A stretch of 64,000 nucleotides of DNA from Anaerotignum propionicum (GTDB taxonomy: Bacteria; Bacillota; Clostridia; Lachnospirales; Anaerotignaceae), in assembly GCF_024461735.1 (NCBI RefSeq), contig NZ_JANGAD010000001.1:310001-374000 (forward strand), written 5' to 3'. The notes under the pieces are model-generated. The model was not told the origin of the DNA. It made no database searches and saw only the letters and a list, made by a program, of their open reading frames with translations. The translations under genes were made by a program, and so were the position numbers. Shown here in pieces: positions 42,439 through 50,349 of this stretch; position 1 is the stretch's first letter, and each line of letters opens with the position of its first letter.

Positions 42439-43815
42439 GTGGCGGAGAAAATAACAATAAACCCCGTAACTCGCATTAGCGGTTTTATGGAAATAGAGGC
42501 GGAGGTAGAAAATAATGTAGTGGTGGATGCAAAAACAAAAGGGCTTATGTTTCGTGGTTTTGAAAAAATGTTGATGGGAAGAGATCCCTTTGACGCTGTT
42601 TACTTCACACAACGAATATGTGGAATTTGCTCCACTGCACATTCCGTTGCAGCAACCCTTGCTTTGGAGAGCTCTATGAATTTTGTTCCCTCTGAGCAGG
42701 GGAGATATCTTCGGGATATCACCCATGCTTGTGAGTTCCTTCAAAATCATTTAAGGCATTTCTATCAATATACACTTCCTGATTATGTAAAGCTTCCTGA
42801 AAATTACCCATTGTTTAAGACTGATCATAATGATTACCGTCTTCCGAAAGAAACCAATGACCGTATGGTAGAGGACTATTTTACGTCTCTTGAGTTCAGC
42901 CGTAATGCCCATCAAATGCTGGCGATATTGGGAGGAAAAGCACCCCATAACCATGGTGTTTTTATTGGAGGTATTACTTCTCCCGTCACTGTTAGCAAAA
43001 TTATTGCTCTTACATCTCTTCTTGATGGGATTGAGCAATTTATTAATGATAGAATGATTCCAGATGTATATAAAATTGGGGAGTATTATTCTGAGTATTA
43101 TTATATGGGAAAAGGGTATGGGAACTTATTAAGTTATGGATGTTTTGATCACTATAGGGAATTGGGGACATTATATGTGGATCCTCTTGTATATTCAAAT
43201 AATATTATAACTCCTTTTCATCCGGAAGAAATCTCTCAGGCAAATGATTTTTCATGGTTTAACGAAAATGACCAACCAGATTTTCAAAAAGAAAAGGCTT
43301 ACTCATGGATCAAAGCAACAAGATACAATGATTTGCCCTTTGAAGTGGGACCTTTGGCAAGACAATGGCTCAGCGGAGAATACAGAAATGGTATTTCAGC
43401 AATGGATAGAACCATTGCCAGAGTATTGGAAGCCAAAAAAATCGTTCAGATTATGAAGGTATTGATTGGAAATTTAATTCCGGATGTTCCTATGCAAGAA
43501 GAATATCGTGTTCCGGATAATGCCATGGGCAGAGGGTTGCTTGACACAACCAGAGGGGCTCTTGGTCATTGGCTTGTAATTGAGAATAAAAAGATAGCAT
43601 TTTATCAAATTATAACGCCATCTGCATGGAATTTATCCACCCAAACAGGAGATATAAAGGGCACTGGGGAGCAGGCAATCATGGGAGCCCATGTCAGTTC
43701 GGTGGATGCTCCTGTTGAGATTGGAAGAATTATACGCTCCTTCGATCCTTGTGTTTCCTGCGCAACTCACGTATTCTCCGAAGGGAAGCCCGGCAAAGTC
43801 ATTCGCGTTGTTTAG
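42439..43815 (+). CDS. [NiFe] hydrogenase large subunit
   Basis: 458 residues from GTG 42439 after GGGGGGAG, two bases past the small-subunit stop. N-terminal NiFe motif RICGIC (Cys61, Cys64) with STAHSVAA after it; C-terminal motif DPCVSCATH (Cys438, Cys441, His444). A tail of 14 residues (VFSEGKPGKVIRVV) follows the His and should be cut off by the protease at 35789. The SFDPC...ATH form is nearest group 1 uptake enzymes, yet the lack of a Tat signal on the small subunit suggests a cytoplasmic complex. It holds the NiFe(CN)2CO site that splits or makes H2. Last gene of the operon. Confidence 0.92.
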   Translation: MAEKITINPVTRISGFMEIEAEVENNVVVDAKTKGLMFRGFEKMLMGRDPFDAVYFTQRICGICSTAHSVAATLALESSMNFVPSEQGRYLRDITHACEFLQNHLRHFYQYTLPDYVKLPENYPLFKTDHNDYRLPKETNDRMVEDYFTSLEFSRNAHQMLAILGGKAPHNHGVFIGGITSPVTVSKIIALTSLLDGIEQFINDRMIPDVYKIGEYYSEYYYMGKGYGNLLSYGCFDHYRELGTLYVDPLVYSNNIITPFHPEEISQANDFSWFNENDQPDFQKEKAYSWIKATRYNDLPFEVGPLARQWLSGEYRNGISAMDRTIARVLEAKKIVQIMKVLIGNLIPDVPMQEEYRVPDNAMGRGLLDTTRGALGHWLVIENKKIAFYQIITPSAWNLSTQTGDIKGTGEQAIMGAHVSSVDAPVEIGRIIRSFDPCVSCATHVFSEGKPGKVIRVV

Positions 43816-43948
43816 TGCATACATACTTTAAAAAAGAAAGTGGTAATATCTTTTTTTGAAATTTGGTTTATCTCAAAAGCCTTTGACTGGCATATGAATA
43901 GAGTATGTATTTCTACGGTTAGGCTTTATTTTATTAAAATAGCCCAAT

Positions 43949-43980
43949 AAAAAAGACTGATTTTCACCAGTCTTTTTTTG
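43949..43980. terminator. Two-way terminator between hydrogenase operon and isocitrate dehydrogenase
   Basis: AAAAGACTG (43951-43959) pairs with CAGTCTTTT (43968-43976). A-rich bases before it and T-rich bases after it let it work in both directions for these converging genes. Confidence 0.85.
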
Positions 43981-44012
43981 TGCTATATTCCTTCTTTAGG
44001 AATTGGTAAACC

Positions 44013-45011
44013 TTACAATGCAGAAATGATTGCATCTGCAAATTCATCAGTAGAAGCGGTTCCTCCCATATCAACGGTAAGAACTTTTCCCTGGCCGATA
44101 ACCTGTTCTACAGCTTTTTCAATGCTCGCTGCTGCCTTGCCTTCGCCTAAGTGAGCAAGCATAAGAGATGCAGAAAGAATTGCTGCAGTTGGGTTGATTT
44201 TGTGCTGACCTGCAATATCAGGTGCAGAACCGTGAATGGGTTCAAAAATTGCGCCATCTACACCGATATTTGCGCTAGGGGTTAGACCTAGTCCGCCGAC
44301 CAAACCGGCACAAAGGTCGGAAACAATGTCTCCATAAAGGTTGGGGCAAACCAACACATCATAATCCTCAGGATGCATTACTAAGCGCATGCACATGGCA
44401 TCCACAATACTATCGTTAAACTGAATCTGAGGGTATTCTTTGGCAATTTCTCTAGCAATATCAAGGAACATACCATCAGTACATTTCATGATATTGGCTT
44501 TATGAACAGCGGTTACTTTTTTTCTGCCCTCTCTAACGGCATACTCGAAGGCATAACGGATGATTCGTTCACAACCCTTTCTGGTAAAAAGCTTGATGCT
44601 TTCTGCGGTATCTTCATCCACCATACGTTCGATGCCGGCGTAAAGATCCTCGGTATTCTCACGCACGATAACCAAATCAATGTTTTCGAACTTTGTAATA
44701 ACACCGGGATAGGTTTTCGCAGGGCGAACGTTTGCATACAAATCAAACGTTTTTCTCATTGCAACATTAACACTGCGAAATCCTGTGCCCACAGGGGTTG
44801 CAACAGGTCCTTTTAAAGCGACTCCCGTTTTACGAATGGATGCAATGGTTTCGTCGGGAAGGGGCGTTCCATATTTTTCAATCATGGCCGCTCCGGCATG
44901 GGCTTCTTCCCACTGTATGTCAACGCCTGTTGCTTCCACAACTTTTTTTGCCGCAGCAATTACCTCAGGGCCGCTGCCGTCACCTGGAATTAAAGTAACA
45001 TGATGTGCCAT
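44013..45011 (-). CDS. Isocitrate/isopropylmalate dehydrogenase family, probable NAD-isocitrate dehydrogenase
   Basis: 332 residues, RBS GGAGG. Motifs [44 protein letters not shown] and [12 protein letters not shown] define the beta-decarboxylating dehydrogenase family. Sequence alone does not fully part isocitrate from 3-isopropylmalate enzymes, but [10 protein letters not shown] is the isocitrate-type motif, and the operon with Re-citrate synthase and aconitase decides for isocitrate to 2-oxoglutarate. The small, 330-residue form is usually NAD-dependent. Last gene of the operon; product feeds glutamate synthesis. Confidence 0.88.
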   Translation of the reverse strand: MAHHVTLIPGDGSGPEVIAAAKKVVEATGVDIQWEEAHAGAAMIEKYGTPLPDETIASIRKTGVALKGPVATPVGTGFRSVNVAMRKTFDLYANVRPAKTYPGVITKFENIDLVIVRENTEDLYAGIERMVDEDTAESIKLFTRKGCERIIRYAFEYAVREGRKKVTAVHKANIMKCTDGMFLDIAREIAKEYPQIQFNDSIVDAMCMRLVMHPEDYDVLVCPNLYGDIVSDLCAGLVGGLGLTPSANIGVDGAIFEPIHGSAPDIAGQHKINPTAAILSASLMLAHLGEGKAAASIEKAVEQVIGQGKVLTVDMGGTASTDEFADAIISAL

Positions 45012-45060
45012 TTTTTCTTTCCTCCTGCAATAATAAGGGTTTTAGAAACTGCCTTTAGAA

Positions 45061-45121
45061 TGGGCATTGCAATCTGCAAAAAGTCCTTCTTAGAATGAAT
45101 GATTATGTACTGCAATGCCCA
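45061..45121 (-). repeat. Intercistronic inverted repeat between aconitase and isocitrate dehydrogenase genes
   Basis: TGGGCATTGCA (45061-45071) and TGCAATGCCCA (45111-45121) are perfect 11-base arms with about 39 bases between. No T tract follows. It could be an RNA-stability or processing element that sets different levels for the two enzymes. Confidence 0.5.
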
Positions 45122-45181
45122 ATTCCTACTCATGATGTGAACTAAAAATATAGGTTAATTTTTTAAAAAATATAATTTCTC

Positions 45182-47110
45182 TTAGTTTGATTCCTTGGTG
45201 TAGTTTAAAAGACCGCCCGCCAATAGAATATCTCTTTGTCTTGCAGAAATATTCAAACGAGTTGCAATTTCTTCACCTTTGCGCACATGGGTCACAATAA
45301 CATCCTGACCATCTACAGCACTTTTAATTTGATCTGCTGCATATTTTATGATAAATTCATCTCCCAGCTGGATGGAATCATAGTCCCATTCATTGGCGAA
45401 AACCAAGGGTAAAATACCGTTATTAATGAGGTTTGCCATATGAATTCTAGCAAAGGATTTTGCAAGAACAGCTTTTACACCCAATTGTAGGGGTGCCAAT
45501 GCAGCATGCTCACGGCTGCTTCCTTGTCCATAGTTCTGACCTGCTACGATGAAACCACCGCCTGCAGCCTTGGCACGAGCAGGGAATTTGGGGTCGCATG
45601 GTGTTAGGCAATAATCCGCCAAAAAGGGAACATTGGAACGGTAAGGGAGCAGTTTTGCGTTGGATGGCATGATATGATCGGTGGTAATATTATCATCTAC
45701 CTTAATCAATGCGCCACCACGAATATCCTTGGGAACCTTGGTGTTTTTAGGGAAGGGCTGAATGTTTGGCCCTCTAACCACGTTGACCATCTCTCCTTCA
45801 GGGGAGGGTGGGATAATTAAATTATCATTTACCAAGAAGTGCTCAGGCATGGAAATCAAAGGAGCATCGCCCAACGAGTTAGGGTCGGTCAGCTTTCCTG
45901 AAAGGGCACTGGCAACGGCTGTTTCGGGGCTTACGATATAAACCTGAGCAGATTTTGTGCCACTTCTGCCTTCAAAGTTACGATTGATGGTTCTTAATGA
46001 TACTGCATTGGTTGCGGGAGCCTGTCCCATACCGATGCAAGGACCACAGCCGCATTCCAGAATACGAGCACCGGCAGAGATGATATCTGCGAGACCGCCA
46101 TTTGCCGCCAGCATATTCATAACCTGCTTAGAACCGGGAGCGATAACCAAGCTTACGTTAGGGTCTACGGTTTTACCTTTTAACAAAGCGGCAACGGTCA
46201 TCATATCCGTATAGGAAGAGTTGGTACAACTGCCGATGGCAACTTGATCCACTGCCAAACCTTCAATCTCTTTTACTCGTTTGATATTATCAGGGCTGTG
46301 AGGACAAGCCACCAAAGGAACAATCTTGTTTAAATCAACGGTGATTTCCTCATCATATGTAGCATCAGGGTCAGCGGAAAGTTCTATCCAATCTTCCTCA
46401 CGCCCCTGTGCTTTTAAGAAGGCTTTTGTCACTTCATCACTGGGGAAAACAGAAGTGGTTGCACCCAATTCTGCGCCCATGTTTGTAATGGTTGCTCTTT
46501 GGGGAACACTCAGGCTTTTTACACCCTCGCCACTGTATTCCATAACCTTGCCTATGCCGCCCTTTACCGAAAGCAGACGAAGCACTTCTAAAATTACATC
46601 CTTGGCAGTTACCCAAGGCTGTAACGAACCAACTAAATTCACACGGCAAACCTTAGGCATTGCTAAGTAATAGGCACCACCGCCCATGGCTACTGCAACA
46701 TCAAGACCACCTGCGCCAATGGCAAGCATGCCGATACCGCCGCCTGTGGGTGTGTGGCTGTCGGAACCCAAAAGAGTTTTACCGGGTTTGCCAAAACGCT
46801 CCAAATGTACTTGATGGCAAATGCCGTTGCCTGGTTTTGAAAAATAAATACCATGTTTATTTGCTACCGTTTGAATATACTTGTGGTCATCGGCATTTTC
46901 AAAGCCTGTTTGCAAGGTATTGTGGTCGATGTAGGCAACGGAGCGTTCTGTTTTAACTCTGGGAATACCCATTGCTTCAAACTGCAGGTATGCCATGGTT
47001 CCTGTGGAATCTTGTGTTAATGTTTGGTCGATTTTAATGGCAATTTCTTTTCCTGAAATCATGTTTCCGCTAATCAGATGGGTGCTGATGAGCTTTTCAG
47101 TTAGGTTCAT
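45182..47110 (-). CDS. Aconitate hydratase
   Basis: 642 residues, RBS GGAGG. Iron-sulfur Cys are seen in SCTNSSYTDM and in ILECGCGPCIGMG; GSDSHTPTGGGIGMLAIG and the swivel-domain VAGQNYGQGSSREHAALAPLQLG are also present. Length fits the shorter mitochondrial/archaeal-like aconitases of Clostridia, not the 900-residue AcnA. Converts citrate to isocitrate, between the Re-citrate synthase gene (15 bases upstream) and the isocitrate dehydrogenase. Confidence 0.94.
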   Translation of the reverse strand: MNLTEKLISTHLISGNMISGKEIAIKIDQTLTQDSTGTMAYLQFEAMGIPRVKTERSVAYIDHNTLQTGFENADDHKYIQTVANKHGIYFSKPGNGICHQVHLERFGKPGKTLLGSDSHTPTGGGIGMLAIGAGGLDVAVAMGGGAYYLAMPKVCRVNLVGSLQPWVTAKDVILEVLRLLSVKGGIGKVMEYSGEGVKSLSVPQRATITNMGAELGATTSVFPSDEVTKAFLKAQGREEDWIELSADPDATYDEEITVDLNKIVPLVACPHSPDNIKRVKEIEGLAVDQVAIGSCTNSSYTDMMTVAALLKGKTVDPNVSLVIAPGSKQVMNMLAANGGLADIISAGARILECGCGPCIGMGQAPATNAVSLRTINRNFEGRSGTKSAQVYIVSPETAVASALSGKLTDPNSLGDAPLISMPEHFLVNDNLIIPPSPEGEMVNVVRGPNIQPFPKNTKVPKDIRGGALIKVDDNITTDHIMPSNAKLLPYRSNVPFLADYCLTPCDPKFPARAKAAGGGFIVAGQNYGQGSSREHAALAPLQLGVKAVLAKSFARIHMANLINNGILPLVFANEWDYDSIQLGDEFIIKYAADQIKSAVDGQDVIVTHVRKGEEIATRLNISARQRDILLAGGLLNYTKESN

Positions 47111-47125
47111 ATAGTTGGTTCCTCC

Positions 47126-48514
47126 TTATTTCTTGATCTTTTTTAATGCGAATAGATGAGGTGTAAGGGTTTTCATCGCCTCAACCAATTCTTCTTTGCT
47201 GATAAAGGTAACACGACCATCTGCATAAAGGCCATCTACCCAGTCTAATAAAGTTGTTGCTTCAGGAGAGTTTTTATGAATCATTTCATCATCCTTTAAA
47301 CCAAGGTATTGATTCAACCAATAGGCAATACCTGCGGAGCCTGAGTTCTTGTTTATTTCAACACCAATGGGGCGGTTTAAAATCTTTGCTGTGTTAAAAA
47401 TATTGTATATTTCTTCATCCTTCGCCATACCGTCAGCATGAATGCCTGCACGGGTTACGTTAAAATCTCTGCCCACGAAGGGAGTTCTATCGGGAATGGA
47501 ATAGCCCAAATGGGATTCATAATATTCTGCAATCTCAGTAATCACTGTAGGATCCATGCCATCCAGTGTTCCGCGCATTTGCGCATATTCAATTACCATA
47601 GCCTCTAATGGCGTATTACCCGTTCTTTCGCCGATGCCCAAAAGGGAACAGTTAATGGAGCTTGCACCATAAAGCCAAGCGGTTGTGGCATTTACAACAG
47701 CCTTATAGAAATCGTTATGACCATGCCATTCGATTAACTCGCTGGGGAACTGTGCAAAGTGGTTAATGCCGTAAATAATACCAGCAACACTTCGGGGAAG
47801 GGTTGCACCGGGGTAGGGAACACCATAGCCCATTGTATCACAGAATCGGATTTTTACGGGAATCTGATATTGATCCATCAACTTTTTCAATTCTGTAGCA
47901 AAAGGAACTACAAAGCCATAATAGTCTGCTCTTGTAACATCCTCAAAATGGCAGCGAGGACGAATGCCATAGTCTAAAGCTGCTTTTACGATTTCCAAGT
48001 AATCATGTAGGGCTTGTTCTCTTGTTTTATGCAGCTTATGAAAAATGTGATAATCAGAGCAGCTAACCAGAATTCCGCATTCCTGAAGGTTCATATCCTT
48101 CACTAATTTAAAATCTTCTTTGGTGGCACGAATCCATCCAGTAATTTCGGGGAATTTTAACCCCATTTCCTGACAAGCACGAATTGCTTTGCGGTCAGTT
48201 TCGCTATAAACGAAGAATTCACATTGGCGAACTTTTCCTTTTGGTCCACCCAAGCGGCTGAGCATTTCATAAAGGGTAGTAATTTGCTCTACGGTATAAG
48301 GTGTTCTTGCCTGCTGACCATCACGGAAAGTAGTATCTGTCATCCAAATTTCATCAGGTGGATTCATAGGAACCAAACGATGATTGAAGGTGCACTTTGG
48401 AATTTCATCATAATTAAAATTATCACGATAAAGATTTGGTTCATCTAAGTTTTGTAAACTGTATTTATACTGTCTAAGTTCCAATAAATTGTTTTTTTGA
48501 TTGAAAGAAATCAT
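47126..48514 (-). CDS. Re-citrate synthase
   Basis: 462 residues. The protein belongs to the isopropylmalate/homocitrate synthase family (MTDTTFRDGQQARTPYTVEQI, IEWHGHNDFYKAVVNATTAWLYGASS, LGIGERTGNTPLEAMVIEYA). Its N-terminal extension (NLDEPNLYRDNFNYDEIPKCTFN) and length match the Re-citrate synthase first characterised in Clostridium kluyveri, which condenses acetyl-CoA and oxaloacetate with the opposite stereochemistry to normal citrate synthase. Aconitase and isocitrate dehydrogenase genes follow, so homocitrate or leucine synthesis is unlikely. The ribosome site is AGGGGGGA. Promoter at 48571-48599. Confidence 0.9.
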   Translation of the reverse strand: MISFNQKNNLLELRQYKYSLQNLDEPNLYRDNFNYDEIPKCTFNHRLVPMNPPDEIWMTDTTFRDGQQARTPYTVEQITTLYEMLSRLGGPKGKVRQCEFFVYSETDRKAIRACQEMGLKFPEITGWIRATKEDFKLVKDMNLQECGILVSCSDYHIFHKLHKTREQALHDYLEIVKAALDYGIRPRCHFEDVTRADYYGFVVPFATELKKLMDQYQIPVKIRFCDTMGYGVPYPGATLPRSVAGIIYGINHFAQFPSELIEWHGHNDFYKAVVNATTAWLYGASSINCSLLGIGERTGNTPLEAMVIEYAQMRGTLDGMDPTVITEIAEYYESHLGYSIPDRTPFVGRDFNVTRAGIHADGMAKDEEIYNIFNTAKILNRPIGVEINKNSGSAGIAYWLNQYLGLKDDEMIHKNSPEATTLLDWVDGLYADGRVTFISKEELVEAMKTLTPHLFALKKIKK

Positions 48515-48570
48515 GCAATCCCCCCTGTGTATAGTTATTATGATAGTAAGCTATACTTTTCTATTTATAA

Positions 48571-48599
48571 AATATATCAATAAATTGTTTTTTCGTCAA
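48571..48599 (-). promoter_or_regulatory. Promoter of the citrate-to-2-oxoglutarate operon
   Basis: On the minus strand TTGACG (48594-48599), 17 bases, TATATT (48571-48576), about 57 bases upstream of the Re-citrate synthase start. Confidence 0.65.
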
Positions 48600-48998
48600 T
48601 AGAAAATAATTCATAATATAAATATATAAAAAGGGATTATTTACGAAAATATGCCTATAATTCAATGGATTAGAAAAGTATTGTGAATTAAAACAATAGA
48701 AATGAAGAATGATTAGGGTATCATATATCAAAACTATGCAGAAAATGAATAAATTAAAATGTAGAATAAAGATTGGAGAAAATATGATTTTTGTTTTTGA
48801 AACATACATAGTAAACATAAATAGCAAAGCTTGGCTAAATAGAATTATTTCTAAAAGCAATGGAAATGTAAACCTGAAAAAAAGTACAGTTTGTATATAT
48901 TGAAAATTGGTGATTGCTACGTTTGCTTTACGTAACTATTTAACAATACATAAAAGCTTGAGATTATTCTCATCAAATATATTGTATTATCTATAGCA

Positions 48999-49027
48999 AA
49001 AAACCCGCAAAAAAAATGCGGGTTTTT
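48999..49027 (-). terminator. Terminator of the NMT1-like lipoprotein gene
   Basis: AAAAACCCGCA (48999-49009) and TGCGGGTTTTT (49017-49027): a perfect 11-base stem, with further T on the minus strand. Confidence 0.88.
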
Positions 49028-49082
49028 CATAAGCTTTGGGGGTCTTATTCAAAAACAAGTGGGTTGTTGAAATAAGGATTTT

Positions 49083-50090
49083 TTACGATTTTTTCATTGC
49101 ATCTTGAGCAAAATCAGTGCGTACCAAATCGGTGAAAGGTACTCTTTGTGTAAGCTGACCGCCTTGCTCCATAATGTCTTGAATTAGCGTGAAGCCCTCT
49201 TCTGAGAAAACAGGGTCTTCTTTCCAAGTATCTTGCGCTTTGTAACGTTCAATGATAGTGGTCAGGGTTGCCACATCTGAATCGGGGAATTGAGGGGAAA
49301 CTACTTTGGCAATTTCTTCGGAGGTGTGTTCCTTTACCCAAAGCTGTCCTTTATAGATCGCCCTTGTGAAAGCCAAAACAGTTTCAGGATGACTGTTCAT
49401 AAATTCATCCCTTGCCATATAGACGGTGTAAGGAACGTATCCGCTGGCTGATCCCAAAGATGCAACAATATGACCGCTGCCACTGTTTTCTAGCGTGGTT
49501 GCTACAGGCTCGAACTCCACAGTATAGTCGCCTACGTTACCGGTGAAAGCCCCTGCTGTTGAGGAAAAATCGATGTTATTAATAATTTCAACATCTTCAT
49601 TTAATTTTAGGCCATTTTCCTTTAAGACATACTCCAAGACCATTTCAGGCATACCACCAAGCCTGCCGCCGATTACAGATTTTCCTTTTAGATCATCCCA
49701 TTTAAAGTCTGGCTCATCTGTTCGGGAGACAAGAAAATTCCCTGCTCTTTGGGTTAACTGGAAAAAGGCCTTCGGATAATTTTCCTTGCCTTCATTATAA
49801 ACGTATATGCCCGCTTCCGTACCCAAAAGGGCAATGTCAGCGGAATCAGACAGCAGTGCAGTCATGGACTTATCTGCGCCGTTTCCAATGGCAACAGTAA
49901 CATCCAATCCTTCTTCTTCAAAGAAGCCCAATTCTTGAGCTACATACTGGGGGGCATAAAAAACAGAATGCACAACCTCGTTGAGTCTGACGGGGGTCAG
50001 GTCGGCCTGTGTCTCAGGCTTGGAAGTACAGCCTGCCAGCAAAGACAAGGTCATGCCCCCTGTTAATAAAAGAGATATGAATTTTTTCAT
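49083..50090 (-). CDS. Orphan ABC substrate-binding lipoprotein, NMT1/SsuA-like
   Basis: 335 residues. Lipoprotein signal MKKFISLLLTGGMTLSLLAGC (Cys21). The mature part is a type 2 periplasmic binding protein of the NMT1/THI5/SsuA group: LNEVVHSVFYAPQYVAQELGFFEEEGLDVTV, then DSADIALLGTEAGIYVYN and FEPVATTLE. Such proteins bind thiamine precursors, sulfonates, nitrate or similar small ligands; the ligand here cannot be told. No permease or ATPase gene is beside it, and it has its own promoter and terminator, so it must work with a transporter encoded elsewhere. It is divergent from polA. Confidence 0.83.
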   Translation of the reverse strand: MKKFISLLLTGGMTLSLLAGCTSKPETQADLTPVRLNEVVHSVFYAPQYVAQELGFFEEEGLDVTVAIGNGADKSMTALLSDSADIALLGTEAGIYVYNEGKENYPKAFFQLTQRAGNFLVSRTDEPDFKWDDLKGKSVIGGRLGGMPEMVLEYVLKENGLKLNEDVEIINNIDFSSTAGAFTGNVGDYTVEFEPVATTLENSGSGHIVASLGSASGYVPYTVYMARDEFMNSHPETVLAFTRAIYKGQLWVKEHTSEEIAKVVSPQFPDSDVATLTTIIERYKAQDTWKEDPVFSEEGFTLIQDIMEQGGQLTQRVPFTDLVRTDFAQDAMKKS

Positions 50091-50120
50091 GCGTAACCTC
50101 CTGCGGATGTTTTCATTGCT

Positions 50121-50149
50121 ACTATATGCACAAAAGGTAGAAAATTCAA
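50121..50149 (-). promoter_or_regulatory. Promoter of the NMT1-like lipoprotein gene
   Basis: On the minus strand TTGAAT (50144-50149), 17 bases, TATAGT (50121-50126), about 30 bases before the start codon. Confidence 0.65.
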
Positions 50150-50349
50150 ATTGTCCGGTGGAAAAATTTCAGTTTTTGTAATAGGTTTTTATAATAAATT
50201 GGTGTATAATAATTAACATGGTAAAATACGTAATTCATTCTGAAAAGATTTTTATCGCTGAAGCGGTTGCCATTAGAATATAACTACACCTGGTATGGCT
50301 AGTAATAAAGGCCAATTGAAATATGTTTGATGAAAATAGGAGGTCAGTT

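Larger units (their letters stand above)
48515..49082 (-). other. Gap between Re-citrate synthase and the NMT1-like lipoprotein
   Basis: About 570 very AT-rich bases. It holds the operon promoter (48571-48599) and the terminator of the lipoprotein gene (48999-49027). Two short overlapping frames (48561-48860 minus, 48709-48903 plus) are of low-complexity AT-rich composition without ribosome sites, and I do not call them genes. Confidence 0.55.

Noticed and set aside
48561..48903. Two short open frames on opposite strands between Re-citrate synthase and the NMT1-like gene.
   Set aside because: Very AT-rich composition, no ribosome sites, and they overlap each other and a promoter.
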